A DNA stretch of 17,788 nucleotides from RGIG995 sp045603745 (GCA_045603745.1 JAZUMQ010000014.1:1-17788); one strand, 5' to 3'; positions 7,611-15,603 are shown, counted from the stretch's first letter. Made by a program: numbers and translations. Notes: generated by a model not told the origin, from the letters alone.

Positions 7611-8468
7611 TTATTCCCAAAGATCTTTGGGAAACGCTTTTAGCAATTCAGTTTGAAATTCCTTGAAGTCAGGAATTTGCAAGGGGATAGGAATATCTCC
7701 AGATTCCAAGGATTCAATCATCGGAAATTCATATCGCTTGGTGCTAAAATAATAATCGTAATACTTGAATAAATCCATTTTGGGCTTTAATAAAACCGCG
7801 GGGACACCATATACTTCCGCTAAAATGATTCCGTGCAAGGAAGACGAAATAACCAATTCAGATTTTTTGATTTCTTCGATAAAGGTCTTGTAATCATCCG
7901 TCAAAATGTTTATGTAATGAAAATTCTCGGTCTTGCTCCCTTCATTCATGTGGGTAATTACGCTGACTCTATATTCCTTCGAGACCTCCGGATTATAAAT
8001 CAAGGGCATAAGAATGGCGGGATCCCCGTAAACTTCTGGAACATCGTATCCATAATCCATCAAAATCATCCGAGTCAAAGGACCGCGAACCGCGCGAACA
8101 TCCAATTTGCGATTTTTAAGTCGAGATAAAATCCGAGTATTCAAAAACCCACTGCCCCAAATAGTGCAATCCTGACTACCGGCAGTGATAATCGAACCGA
8201 TTGCAAACAAATGCTTCGTTTTGTCAACTTTTGTATTCACGTCGATATTCTTTTCAGAAGCTACGAAATTTACAACTACAGGAGAAATCGCATCTCCTAA
8301 ATTTTTCACGTCACTCCAATAATTCAGATTAACCCGATTGCGCTGTGCTTTGTTTTTGGAATATAAGATGATTTTATTGTTCATCTTAAATGTTTTCAAA
8401 AACCAAATTATTATATTACGGACAGTTTCATTTGCATATTTGCGAAGTAATCTTCGAAGCCATTTCAC
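7611..8468 (-). CDS. Polysaccharide pyruvyl transferase family protein
   Basis: Protein of 285 residues of the PF04230 family (CsaB, WcaK, ExoV-like), which transfer pyruvate from phosphoenolpyruvate to sugars as a ketal. Visible landmarks in order: VKNLGDAISP (54-63), IWGSGFLN (103-110), VRAVRGPLTR (124-133), VYGDPAILMP (146-155) and VISSSLHGIILAEVYG (206-221), the last containing the conserved S-x-x-HG signature. No membrane segment stands out apart from a mildly hydrophobic stretch at 17-27. The start is GTG at 8468, with GGGGAG 8 nt upstream. The product would add a negative charge to the repeat unit. Some family members carry out unrelated transfers, so the exact reaction is inferred. 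Confidence 0.85.
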   Translation of the reverse strand: MKWLRRLLRKYANETVRNIIIWFLKTFKMNNKIILYSKNKAQRNRVNLNYWSDVKNLGDAISPVVVNFVASEKNIDVNTKVDKTKHLFAIGSIITAGSQDCTIWGSGFLNTRILSRLKNRKLDVRAVRGPLTRMILMDYGYDVPEVYGDPAILMPLIYNPEVSKEYRVSVITHMNEGSKTENFHYINILTDDYKTFIEEIKKSELVISSSLHGIILAEVYGVPAVLLKPKMDLFKYYDYYFSTKRYEFPMIESLESGDIPIPLQIPDFKEFQTELLKAFPKDLWE

Positions 8469-8487
8469 GCAAAGTTCTCCCCTTAAA

Positions 8488-9684
8488 TCAAATAGAATAA
8501 ATTTGCAGCAATTTCGTTAAATATGCTTCTATATTATTAAATTCTAGGACCTTACAATTCTTAGAATATTCATTTACAGAGCTATCCCACAATTTCGATA
8601 CCCTTGTCGCAATATCCTTAACATTGCCTGATTCGAACAACTCACCGGTTTTGCCGGGTTGAATGAGTTCGGGGATTCCGCCGATGTTTGCGCCGAGGAC
8701 GGGGGTTCCGTACATTTGGCTTTCCATGACGGAAAAGGGACAATTTTCATACCATTCCGAAGGATATACGGTGAATCGGGCCTCGCGAATCAGCGTTTCA
8801 AGAGCTTCTCCTGTTTGGAATCCGACGTTTTTGATATTGGGAATATCTTTTAACTCATCTTCTAAGGGTCCGGAGCCGGCAAAAACAAAGGGAATGTGGG
8901 GCAATTCTTTCGCCACTTGAATCAGAGTTTCGATTCCCTTTTCCCGAGAATACCGTCCAAAATAGAGAACGTAATCCTTTTTTTCTGTTTCCTTCCATGC
9001 AACCGAATCCACAAAATTGTGCATTGTAATCGTTTTTTTAGCAAATATAGGATTTGTATCCAATTTTGTTTTCATAAAATTGGAACAACAAATAATCGTA
9101 TCTATATACTTATAAACGCCATTTGCTCTCCAAAAGAGAGCTTCAGCAGTGCCAACCAAAGATTTTGCAGATGATCCGTGAATACACTTCCCCTTAAAGC
9201 AATTCAGAAAATGTCCACCGAGACATTTCTCGCAATTTTCATGGGTATTTGGGTTATGGCACATATGGTTTGGGCATACCAACTGATAATCGTGGGCAGT
9301 ATATACAATCTTACATTTTTTATGATTCTTTTTGCGCCACTTTACGATTTCCAAAATAATGCTAGGCGTTAATTGGAAGTTAAAGTTATTTAAATGGCAC
9401 ACATCTGGTTGAAAGTCATCTAAAACAAGGCGAATCTTTTTTCTTGCCTCGGACGAATAGATCGTCTTGATAGGATAAGTCAGTTTTACCAATTTAGAAC
9501 CACCATGAAAATCCATATCAGAAGTATAAGAATTGGCATGGTTTCCAACGATGCGGCCTTCATGTTCCATTCCGAAAAATTGAACTTCATGCCCCTGAGA
9601 CTGCAAAAATTCTCCAAGTTTAAATATGTACGTTTCAGAGCCGCCGTTCGGATATAGAAATTTATTGATGAACAGTACTTTCAT
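8488..9684 (-). CDS. Glycosyltransferase family 4 with cysteine-rich insert
   Basis: GT-B enzyme of 398 residues. It has a YPNGGSETY glycine loop (11-19), YFGRYSREKG (241-250) and an EX7E motif, Glu313 and Glu321, in PSEWYENCPFSVMESQ. Between residues 137 and 167 there are six cysteines (137, 142, 151, 154, 162, 167), including CEKC, a plausible metal-binding insert placed just after the HDYQLVCPNH acceptor-site strand. The ATG at 9684 has GGAG about 10 nt upstream and overlaps the preceding GT gene by 23 nt. Base composition is uneven: DNA for about residues 262-348 is far richer in G+C than both flanks (see findings). It would add a sugar to the lipid-linked repeat unit; the donor is unknown. 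Confidence 0.92.
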   Translation of the reverse strand: MKVLFINKFLYPNGGSETYIFKLGEFLQSQGHEVQFFGMEHEGRIVGNHANSYTSDMDFHGGSKLVKLTYPIKTIYSSEARKKIRLVLDDFQPDVCHLNNFNFQLTPSIILEIVKWRKKNHKKCKIVYTAHDYQLVCPNHMCHNPNTHENCEKCLGGHFLNCFKGKCIHGSSAKSLVGTAEALFWRANGVYKYIDTIICCSNFMKTKLDTNPIFAKKTITMHNFVDSVAWKETEKKDYVLYFGRYSREKGIETLIQVAKELPHIPFVFAGSGPLEDELKDIPNIKNVGFQTGEALETLIREARFTVYPSEWYENCPFSVMESQMYGTPVLGANIGGIPELIQPGKTGELFESGNVKDIATRVSKLWDSSVNEYSKNCKVLEFNNIEAYLTKLLQIYSI

Positions 9685-10864
9685 ATTCTTTTTTCTCCGT
9701 AGAAAAGGTGGGAATCTCTAGTTCCTTAACTCCGTATAGTTGCAACGTCTTTTTCGTTACGTCATTCCAATCATATTTTTCACAAACAAAATCCGCCGCA
9801 TTTTCTTTGAAAAGGGCGACGGTATCCGGTTGATCGCACAATTGTTGTAACTTTTTCGTCAAATCAACGACGTTTGCCTTTCGGAACGTCAACCCATATT
9901 CTCCAATCACACCCGCGCACTCGGGAATATCGGAAGTAAGACAGCAATTTGAATAACTCATCGCTTCAAGCAAGCTGAGAGGCATTCCTTCCAAATCGGA
10001 AGGAAGAACGTACAAATAAGAGTTGCTATACAATTCTTCGATAACTTGTCCTTGAACAAAACCGGTAAACAAAACCCTTGAATCATCGGCGGCAAGATTA
10101 CGAATTTCCTCTTCAAAATCTTGAGAGTCCGAAGAGCCGCCGGCAATTACTAATTTTTTGTCTGTTTTGACTTGTCGAAATGCCTCAATTAAATATCGAA
10201 CACCTTTTTCCGGAACGAGCCGTCCAAGGAAAAGGATATAGTCATTCTTTTTCAATCCGTACCGCTCGGTAATTTCCATCGCATTCAACAATTGAGGGCG
10301 GTTAACGCCATTTGGGATCATCACCGTGTCGCGGTTATACGTATCTCGAAAATAGCGTTGAACATTTTCGCTTAAAACAATGATGTCATCAGCAAAACGC
10401 ACAGCGCATTTTTCGCCCGTGCGTATGTACCACGATGCAAATCTCCCCCACTTAGCCCGCTGATGATCCAACCCGTGAATGGTAGCAATACACTTTTTGC
10501 CAAACAATTTCGGTATCCACATTGCGGCACAAGGACCTTCCGCATGAAAGTGTACCACGTCATATCTCCCAAAGGCGGCACAAAGGGCGGCGGAAAAAGA
10601 GGCAGTCATCGCCGCAAGACCTCGCTTGTCAAGGGTCCAGACATTCTTAAGTTTTACACCGTTATATTCATTTTTTTGAGCTTCGTCGAAAGCAGAACCG
10701 CTGACATGATGTCCGCTTCGATTCAAGCAAGTCATCTGATACCCCATAGAAGCCATTCGCGTTGAAAGTTCTGCTACGGCAATTTCAATTCCGCCCTCAC
10801 GGGAAGGAACTCGCTTATGTCCAAGCATTGCAACACGAAGTTTTTTTTCGCTTACCAAAGGCAT
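9662..10864 (-). CDS. Glycosyltransferase family 4, probable second-sugar transferase
   Basis: GT-B glycosyltransferase, 400 residues from the chosen start. The N terminus RVAMLGHKRVPSREGGIE is the typical glycine loop of a subfamily usually found right after the initiating transferase, so it may add the second sugar. Also visible: TIHGLDHQRAKW, LFLGRLVPEKG and the EX7E glutamates in DLEGMPLSLLEAM (Glu292 and Glu300). The frame stays open upstream to 10969, but ATGATG at 10867-10862 follows GGAGGGAG (10869-10876) and overlaps the previous gene's TGA. The second ATG (10864) has the better 7-nt spacing from GGAGG; 10867 is the alternative. The extra 35 residues upstream would only shadow the sugar transferase gene. 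Confidence 0.9.
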   Translation of the reverse strand: MPLVSEKKLRVAMLGHKRVPSREGGIEIAVAELSTRMASMGYQMTCLNRSGHHVSGSAFDEAQKNEYNGVKLKNVWTLDKRGLAAMTASFSAALCAAFGRYDVVHFHAEGPCAAMWIPKLFGKKCIATIHGLDHQRAKWGRFASWYIRTGEKCAVRFADDIIVLSENVQRYFRDTYNRDTVMIPNGVNRPQLLNAMEITERYGLKKNDYILFLGRLVPEKGVRYLIEAFRQVKTDKKLVIAGGSSDSQDFEEEIRNLAADDSRVLFTGFVQGQVIEELYSNSYLYVLPSDLEGMPLSLLEAMSYSNCCLTSDIPECAGVIGEYGLTFRKANVVDLTKKLQQLCDQPDTVALFKENAADFVCEKYDWNDVTKKTLQLYGVKELEIPTFSTEKKEYESTVHQ

Positions 10865-11562
10865 CATTCTCCCTCCAGCCCCAAAACGGCACCGAAGGTT
10901 TTGAACAAGATCTTTATATCTGTCCCGAAACTCCGTTCGGAAATATATTTCAAATCCAAAGAGAGCCATTCATCAAAGGACAAACTGTTTCGTTTCGGTT
11001 GAATTTGCCAATAGCAAGTCAAACCGGGCGTAACGGTCAGTCGTTGCAATTGATGCTCGTCGTACATTGCAACTTCTCGGGGCAAAGGAGGACGAGGTCC
11101 GACAAGGCTCATATCCCCAATCAAAACGTTCCATAACTGAGGAAGTTCGTCAATACTGGATTTTCGGATAAAACGTCCAAAACGAGTAATGCGGGGATCA
11201 TTTTTCATTTTAAAGGCAGGGCCTTCTACTTCATTTTGATCTAACAAAGATTCCAACATTGCTTCTGCATGAGGAACCATAGAACGGAATTTATAAAATT
11301 TAAAAATACGTCCGTTCTTTCCCATTCGATCCTGAACGTAAATTGGCGGTGCACCGGGGCTGTCGATCGCAATAATAATCGCAATAATTAAAAACGGAAT
11401 AGCTAACACGAACAGACCTAAAAAAGAGCAAATTATATCAAAAATTCGTTTACATACGTTGTAAATTGGTTTATTTGTTATGTATACCGCAGATTCCTTC
11501 TCAATGGGAGAGCATTGTCCCTCTGCGGATTTCATACTCTCAATGAGTTCCTTTGTTTCCAT
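10864..11562 (-). CDS. Initiating sugar-phosphate transferase (undecaprenyl-phosphate, PGT family)
   Basis: Monotopic phosphoglycosyl transferase of the bacterial sugar transferase family (PF02397), 232 residues. It would move a sugar phosphate from a nucleotide-sugar to undecaprenyl phosphate and so start each repeat unit. It has a single hydrophobic re-entrant segment (about 40-66), then VQDRMGKNG, KFYKFRSM (88-95), the catalytic Asp138-Glu139 pair in SSIDELPQLWN, GDMSLVGPRP (149-158) and TPGLTCYWQI. The length fits the short EpsL/PglC-like class without the extra N-terminal membrane domain of WbaP. The donor sugar (often galactose, glucose or an N-acetylated diamino sugar) cannot be fixed. 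The ATG at 11562 has AGGGG about 9 nt upstream. Confidence 0.93.
   Translation of the reverse strand: METKELIESMKSAEGQCSPIEKESAVYITNKPIYNVCKRIFDIICSFLGLFVLAIPFLIIAIIIAIDSPGAPPIYVQDRMGKNGRIFKFYKFRSMVPHAEAMLESLLDQNEVEGPAFKMKNDPRITRFGRFIRKSSIDELPQLWNVLIGDMSLVGPRPPLPREVAMYDEHQLQRLTVTPGLTCYWQIQPKRNSLSFDEWLSLDLKYISERSFGTDIKILFKTFGAVLGLEGE
10869..10876 (-). promoter_or_regulatory. Ribosome binding site within the end of the sugar transferase gene
   Basis: GGAGGGAG on the minus strand, just before ATGATG at 10867-10862, where the sugar transferase TGA (10866-10864) overlaps the start. It supports translational coupling and an internal rather than an extended start for the glycosyltransferase. Confidence 0.7.
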
Positions 11563-11615
11563 TTCCTTATTCCCCTCTATAAATGGCTCAAAACATACAT
11601 CAATTTTTAATCAGA

Positions 11616-12599
11616 TCAATTTTTCGGCTCATAAAACAATTCAGAAACTATATCTTTGATTGCTGTTTCCTTTGGGTAAAATTCGATAAATTCCTCTCCT
11701 ATTTTGGACTCGCCGTCAAGAGCGCGAATCCCTGTAAATTTATATTCTTTGAATTTCTTTATAAGCTCCTGCATTTGTGTAACGGAACGATCGGAAACAA
11801 TATAATCGGACCTTTTGGCCGATGCGTCGATCATAAATTCCTCGTCCGTTTCGAGACGTTGTAAAAACTTGTTATATAAAGCTTTAACATATTGTTGTTG
11901 GCGATCCATACGGGTACTGTTGGTACTATCCTCGAGACCATACCGAGTACGTACGTAATTCAAGGCTTGTTCTCCCATTAAGGTAATCGTCTCACCCTTC
12001 ACCAAAGAATCGTCAATTCCGGTAAAATCCTCGAGAACCGTTACTTCGACACCGCCGACCAGATCGTTAAATACCGGGACAGCGTCCATGGTAAGGGACA
12101 TATAATGTTCAATCTTTGAGCCCAACAAAAGGTCAGAAACCGCGTCTGCCGTATTCCGGCAACTGACGTCTCTTCCATTTCCATAGGTGTGTGCCAAAGC
12201 AATTTGCTTCGTAACCGTATCGATTCGATTTCCGGCAACACCCAAAATATTGACGTTTGCCATCGTATCACGGTTAATATGAATCGCAGAAAAAGTTTTG
12301 GCATCGTTATCAAAAACAAACAACATCAAAAAGTCAGCTTGTTTATCGTTATTGTATGAATCTAAGAACGAATCGTCCTGTTCAAATTTGTCAAGTCCCA
12401 AAATCAAAAAGGTATCAATATTTTCTTTGGGGAGATATTCCACTCCGTTATAGACGAAAACGTCCTCCGGAAGATCAGAGTCAGGGAACGTTCCCTGTCC
12501 CTGCTCCCACAATTTCAGAAACAACAGGGCAACGGCTGCCAAAAGGCAAAGAAAGAGAACAACGCTGATGTATTTCAAATAGCGGTGGCTTTTTTTCAT
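11616..12599 (-). CDS. LCP-family (LytR-CpsA-Psr) cell-wall polymer transferase
   Basis: Membrane-anchored extracellular enzyme of 327 residues that in known relatives transfers lipid-linked anionic polymers or capsule to peptidoglycan. It has a short basic N terminus and one membrane helix (about 10-29), then the LCP domain: LILGLDKF (65-72), HINRDTM (107-113, the RDT signature), ALAHTYGNG (135-142), FNDLVGGVEVTV (177-188), and YVRTRYGLED plus RMDRQQQYV (residues 215-238), which hold the conserved Arg/Asp residues binding the pyrophosphate. The start ATG at 12599 has AGGAGG 7 nt upstream. Its place between CpsB and the initiating transferase supports a role in anchoring this polymer to the wall. 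Confidence 0.92.
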   Translation of the reverse strand: MKKSHRYLKYISVVLFLCLLAAVALLFLKLWEQGQGTFPDSDLPEDVFVYNGVEYLPKENIDTFLILGLDKFEQDDSFLDSYNNDKQADFLMLFVFDNDAKTFSAIHINRDTMANVNILGVAGNRIDTVTKQIALAHTYGNGRDVSCRNTADAVSDLLLGSKIEHYMSLTMDAVPVFNDLVGGVEVTVLEDFTGIDDSLVKGETITLMGEQALNYVRTRYGLEDSTNSTRMDRQQQYVKALYNKFLQRLETDEEFMIDASAKRSDYIVSDRSVTQMQELIKKFKEYKFTGIRALDGESKIGEEFIEFYPKETAIKDIVSELFYEPKN

Positions 12600-12631
12600 A
12601 TCGTGCCCTCCTGTTTTTTTTAAGTTAAAAA

Positions 12632-13324
12632 TTATCCGTTATTCTTGTTTTTGGATCTTCTCCAAAAGAACCAGATTACAACCAAGGCTGCCGCAGAAAC
12701 GATGGCAACGGCACCGTAGACGTAGATAGTCCAGTTATCGCTGGTGGGGGGAGAATCGGGAACGGTGGTGTCCGTATTGACTACGATGGCAAGAGGCGAC
12801 ATGGATTTTATGGTAAACTTCAAACTTTTTCCGCCGTTAATAACCGTAGCTCCACTGACCAATTCCCATTTACCTTCACTGTTCAACTGCAACAGAGCTA
12901 CAAACTTTTTCAAAGTTTCCGCAGACAGGACGATTTCAAAATCGTAGTGATCATCGTGGGTATCACAACCGGAAGCACTGATATTAAAAAGATCGCTTAC
13001 GGCAAGTTTTCCTGCACTGATATTCTTATCTGCGGCAAGTTTTGCAAGATCAACGTTCAACTTCGTCAAATCGGTGGAGTTAGAAATATCTTTATATGCA
13101 TTTTCCAGCAAAACACGAAGATTCTCGGGAAGTTTGTCGCGTTCTCCATAGGGAGTGACAACTAACTTGCCGTCACAATCGGGATTGGTGGGCTTGAACG
13201 ACTCCACGGTGGGAGCGCGATTTCCGGAAGGACTTGAGACAAATCCGCCGGTTTTCCCGAAAGTCATAACGCTCAGGTTAAAAGTCAATAACACCATCAA
13301 TATTATTGCCAATGCTTTTTTCAT
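12632..13324 (-). CDS. Secreted protein with signal peptide and sortase-like C-terminal tail, family unknown
   Basis: Unrecognised protein of 230 residues. The N terminus MKKALAIILMVLLTFNLSVM is a clear signal peptide. The ectodomain has only two cysteines (50 and 120), possibly a disulphide, a helical, charged middle (about 65-118) and a strand-rich part ending KFTIKSMSPLAIVV, like the ends of some Clostridia surface domains. The tail runs SPPTSDN (191-197), a hydrophobic helix (199-221) and WRRSKNKNN, the layout of a sortase signal with TS in place of TG. The frame is open up to 13387, but ATG 13324 has a perfect AGGAGG 8 nt upstream and begins the signal peptide, so it is the start. Its position between CpsB and LCP suggests an envelope role in the polysaccharide system; that role is unknown. 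Confidence 0.8.
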   Translation of the reverse strand: MKKALAIILMVLLTFNLSVMTFGKTGGFVSSPSGNRAPTVESFKPTNPDCDGKLVVTPYGERDKLPENLRVLLENAYKDISNSTDLTKLNVDLAKLAADKNISAGKLAVSDLFNISASGCDTHDDHYDFEIVLSAETLKKFVALLQLNSEGKWELVSGATVINGGKSLKFTIKSMSPLAIVVNTDTTVPDSPPTSDNWTIYVYGAVAIVSAAALVVIWFFWRRSKNKNNG

Positions 13325-13332
13325 TTTGGGTT

Positions 13333-13338
13333 CCTCCT
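13333..13338 (-). promoter_or_regulatory. Strong ribosome binding site fixing the secreted-protein start
   Basis: AGGAGG on the minus strand, 8 nt before ATG 13324. It lies in the 40-nt gap after the phosphatase gene and rules in favour of the signal-peptide start over upstream in-frame codons. Confidence 0.8.
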
Positions 13339-13364
13339 TAAAATGAAAGAGATTAATCGATATT

Positions 13365-14054
13365 TTAGACAAGCATGGAAGCTCCAAACTCGTTTAATTG
13401 ACAAATAAAATCTGTGCCGAATTTTTTTGAAATACATTCAAACGCCTGACCCAACTTGGGGGGACGATTTGTCAAGTTGTGACAATCTGAACCGATAAAG
13501 TGGATCCTTCCGTTTTCCAGCATATGAAGCGCTTTCCTTTTGGTAAACAAATTTGTAAAAAAGGTTGCGTTCACCTGCATAAAAACACCGCTCTCACATA
13601 GCCGAAACAAAACATCGTCGGATTGAAAAGAAAGACTGCGTTCAATGTGTGCAAGCATGGGAACGATGTCACTGCGACCGGAAAGTTCTATCAACTCCCG
13701 AAGGGTATACTCTGTCCATTTGGACTGTGGCATTTCGAGAAGCAGCAATCGACTTCCGTCGATTTTCAAATGTTCGATACCTTCCAGTCGACTGATCCCG
13801 GGATAATACCGCACCTCAGCACCCAACAAAACCTTGGGGCAATTTCCCTGATGTTCTTCAGAAAGACGTTTCATAGACTCGTTACGTCGTTGCAAAAAAC
13901 GGTCCAAGGATTCATGGTTGGCATTATAGTGAGGAGTTGCAATAACAGTATCGACATTTTGCAAGCGAAGTGCTTTCAACAAATCGAGGCTCTCTGCAAC
14001 ACTTTGACTTCCGTCATCGACACCGGGCAATACGTGAGTGTGCCAATCGATCAC
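13365..14054 (-). CDS. cpsB: CpsB/Wzb-type tyrosine-protein phosphatase (PHP fold)
   Basis: Manganese-dependent phosphotyrosine phosphatase of 229 residues that dephosphorylates the CpsD-type kinase and so tunes chain length and capsule amount. PHP-domain metal ligands are all visible: DWHTHVLPGVDDG at the N terminus, ATPHYN (39-44), GAEVRY (78-83), LAHIER (134-139) and GSDCH (about 193-197). The start is GTG at 14054, overlapping the kinase TGA as GTGA, with AAGGA 8 nt upstream, so the two are translationally coupled. Length matches the Streptococcus CpsB family. It acts in the cytoplasm. The order C-D-B differs from the streptococcal order B-C-D. Confidence 0.93.
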   Translation of the reverse strand: MIDWHTHVLPGVDDGSQSVAESLDLLKALRLQNVDTVIATPHYNANHESLDRFLQRRNESMKRLSEEHQGNCPKVLLGAEVRYYPGISRLEGIEHLKIDGSRLLLLEMPQSKWTEYTLRELIELSGRSDIVPMLAHIERSLSFQSDDVLFRLCESGVFMQVNATFFTNLFTKRKALHMLENGRIHFIGSDCHNLTNRPPKLGQAFECISKKFGTDFICQLNEFGASMLV

Positions 14055-14818
14055 TTTGACGTTCCTTTCGGCGTGCTTTGATAGTAACGGTAATTCTTGT
14101 TCTTCTTATACCGGTACTTGCCATAAGATGCATTATCAAATTTCGCTTCGTTCATAACGCAACCGAGAATATTTACATTAGAAAGTTCTAATTGCCGATA
14201 GCAGCGCTCCAACTCCTTCTTTTCCGTATAATTTTCGCGGATTACCACAATGATTCCGGTAATAAGGCTGGAAATCGAAAGCGCGTCGGAAACGATATTC
14301 ACAGGCGGGAGGTCAATGATGATATAATCGAAAGCTTCTTTCAGTTCGCTTAATACGGTCTCCATTCTGCGAGAACCGAGCAGTTCCGAAGGATTGGGGG
14401 GGATATTTCCAGAAGGAAGAATATACCAATTCTTCAGCAAATTGGATTGAAAATCAGAGATCGAAGCACCTTTTCCCATCAAAAGATCGGTGAGTCCGGG
14501 AGAACTTTCGATATACATATTTCGTGCCACAGAAGGAATACGAAGGTCACCGTCGATCAAAAGAACTTTACTGCCCCTTTCCGCCAAAACGTAGGAAAGA
14601 TTGATGGCAGTGGTACTTTTCCCTTCGCCTCGCATAGAACTGGTAATACCGATAATGGGGCATTTTTCATCAGCAGGGAGAGTGAAGTCCAGATTCGCAC
14701 GAATTAGTTTATATTGTTCCGTAGCGGTGAATTCCAAATTTTTATGCAAAGTTCTTCGATTTGCACTTGTAGAGAAAGAAAATTGCTTACGTCTGCGTTT
14801 TCTGCCAAACAATGCCAT
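14051..14818 (-). CDS. cpsD: CpsD/CapB-type bacterial tyrosine kinase
   Basis: Cytoplasmic BY-kinase of about 255 residues that autophosphorylates on a C-terminal tyrosine cluster and controls polymer length with its membrane adaptor. It has Walker A MRGEGKSTTAINL, Walker A' LLIDGDLRIPS and Walker B YIIIDLPP. The C-terminal tail carries tyrosines in YGKYRYKK and NYRYYQS. A basic N terminus (FGRKRRRKQ) precedes the conserved EQYKLIRANLDF segment. ATG 14818 has AGGTG at a 6-nt spacing; the in-frame GTG at 14827 lies within that site and is less likely. The adaptor is encoded separately just upstream, as is usual in Gram-positive bacteria. Confidence 0.93.
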   Translation of the reverse strand: MALFGRKRRRKQFSFSTSANRRTLHKNLEFTATEQYKLIRANLDFTLPADEKCPIIGITSSMRGEGKSTTAINLSYVLAERGSKVLLIDGDLRIPSVARNMYIESSPGLTDLLMGKGASISDFQSNLLKNWYILPSGNIPPNPSELLGSRRMETVLSELKEAFDYIIIDLPPVNIVSDALSISSLITGIIVVIRENYTEKKELERCYRQLELSNVNILGCVMNEAKFDNASYGKYRYKKNKNYRYYQSTPKGTSK

Positions 14819-14822
14819 ATCT

Positions 14823-14829
14823 ATCACCT
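14823..14829 (-). promoter_or_regulatory. Ribosome binding site deciding the kinase start
   Basis: AGGTGAT on the minus strand precedes ATG 14818, with 6 nt between AGGTG and the start. It overlaps the alternative GTG codon at 14827, which supports the shorter protein. Confidence 0.55.
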
Positions 14830-14838
14830 ATCCTTTCG

Positions 14839-15603
14839 TCACTCTTGTGCGCCGGCGCTTTTTTGCGCGTAATAAGAATTTGCTTTTTCATTGACATCTA
14901 AGAGGTCGGGAACTTTACCAAGGATCGGGTAGCGATAAGTCCGCAGGATATAATCTTCATCGTGAATCGTATCGTCCAGAAGTGCAAGAACAACCAGTAC
15001 TATCACCGTCAACAAAACGCCGACCATCATGCCGATTGCAGTGTATTTGGTAATGCTGGGAGAGACTTTGTTCAATTCGGGGATAGCGGAATCCACAACT
15101 TCCATAGTAGCACCATCAATAATTTCGGAAATACGAATCGGCAAGACTTCCGCAATGGTGTTGGCGATTTTGCTCGCCTTGTAGGGATCCCCGCAAGTAA
15201 CGGTTACGAGCATGATTTCCGTTCCGTTGGATGGAGCGCAATCAATCATACCGGATAACTGTTTCCAAGAATAGTCGACTCCGGATTTCTGAATAATACG
15301 CTCCAAAGTAGTGCGGGTGTTCAAAATTTCACCGTAAGTCTTTATCAAACCTTGAGAAGCCGTAAGATCGGAAGGACTAATACTGAAGTTGGAATTTCCC
15401 AAAGAGAAAGAACTGTTGTTTACGTACAGCTTGATATGGGACGAATAAGTGGGCTCAATACCATAGTTGGAATAAAAGAATCCGACTACCCCAGCCAACA
15501 ATCCCACGACAACGATCAACCATATTCTCCGTAACAGAGACCTTACAATGTGCAGTAAGTCGATCGAATAATATTCCTTTTCGTTTCGTTCAAACTTTTC
15601 CAT
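14839..15603 (-). CDS. cpsC: CpsC/Wzz-type chain-length regulator and kinase adaptor
   Basis: Membrane protein of 254 residues, first gene of the operon. It has a cytoplasmic N terminus (SIDLLHIVRSLLRR), a first membrane helix at about 28-45, an extracellular Wzz domain, and a second helix at about 186-210 followed by a cytoplasmic tail (LLDDTIHDEDYILRTY, then PILGKVPDL) that in relatives activates the CpsD kinase. The PSITKY segment just before the second helix corresponds to the proline-containing region typical of the family. The start ATG 15603 has AAGGAG (15615-15620) at an 11-nt spacing. With the kinase and phosphatase it forms the usual length-control module. Confidence 0.93.
   Translation of the reverse strand: MEKFERNEKEYYSIDLLHIVRSLLRRIWLIVVVGLLAGVVGFFYSNYGIEPTYSSHIKLYVNNSSFSLGNSNFSISPSDLTASQGLIKTYGEILNTRTTLERIIQKSGVDYSWKQLSGMIDCAPSNGTEIMLVTVTCGDPYKASKIANTIAEVLPIRISEIIDGATMEVVDSAIPELNKVSPSITKYTAIGMMVGVLLTVIVLVVLALLDDTIHDEDYILRTYRYPILGKVPDLLDVNEKANSYYAQKSAGAQE

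Noticed and set aside
10868..10969. 35-residue N-terminal extension of the first GT4 after the sugar transferase
   Set aside because: It overlaps the conserved C terminus of the sugar transferase, and a good ribosome binding site points to the internal ATG; family members start near the MLGHKR strand.
13623..14081. 152-codon plus-strand frame opposite the phosphatase gene
   Set aside because: The opposite strand encodes an unmistakable PHP phosphatase; this frame has no recognisable features.
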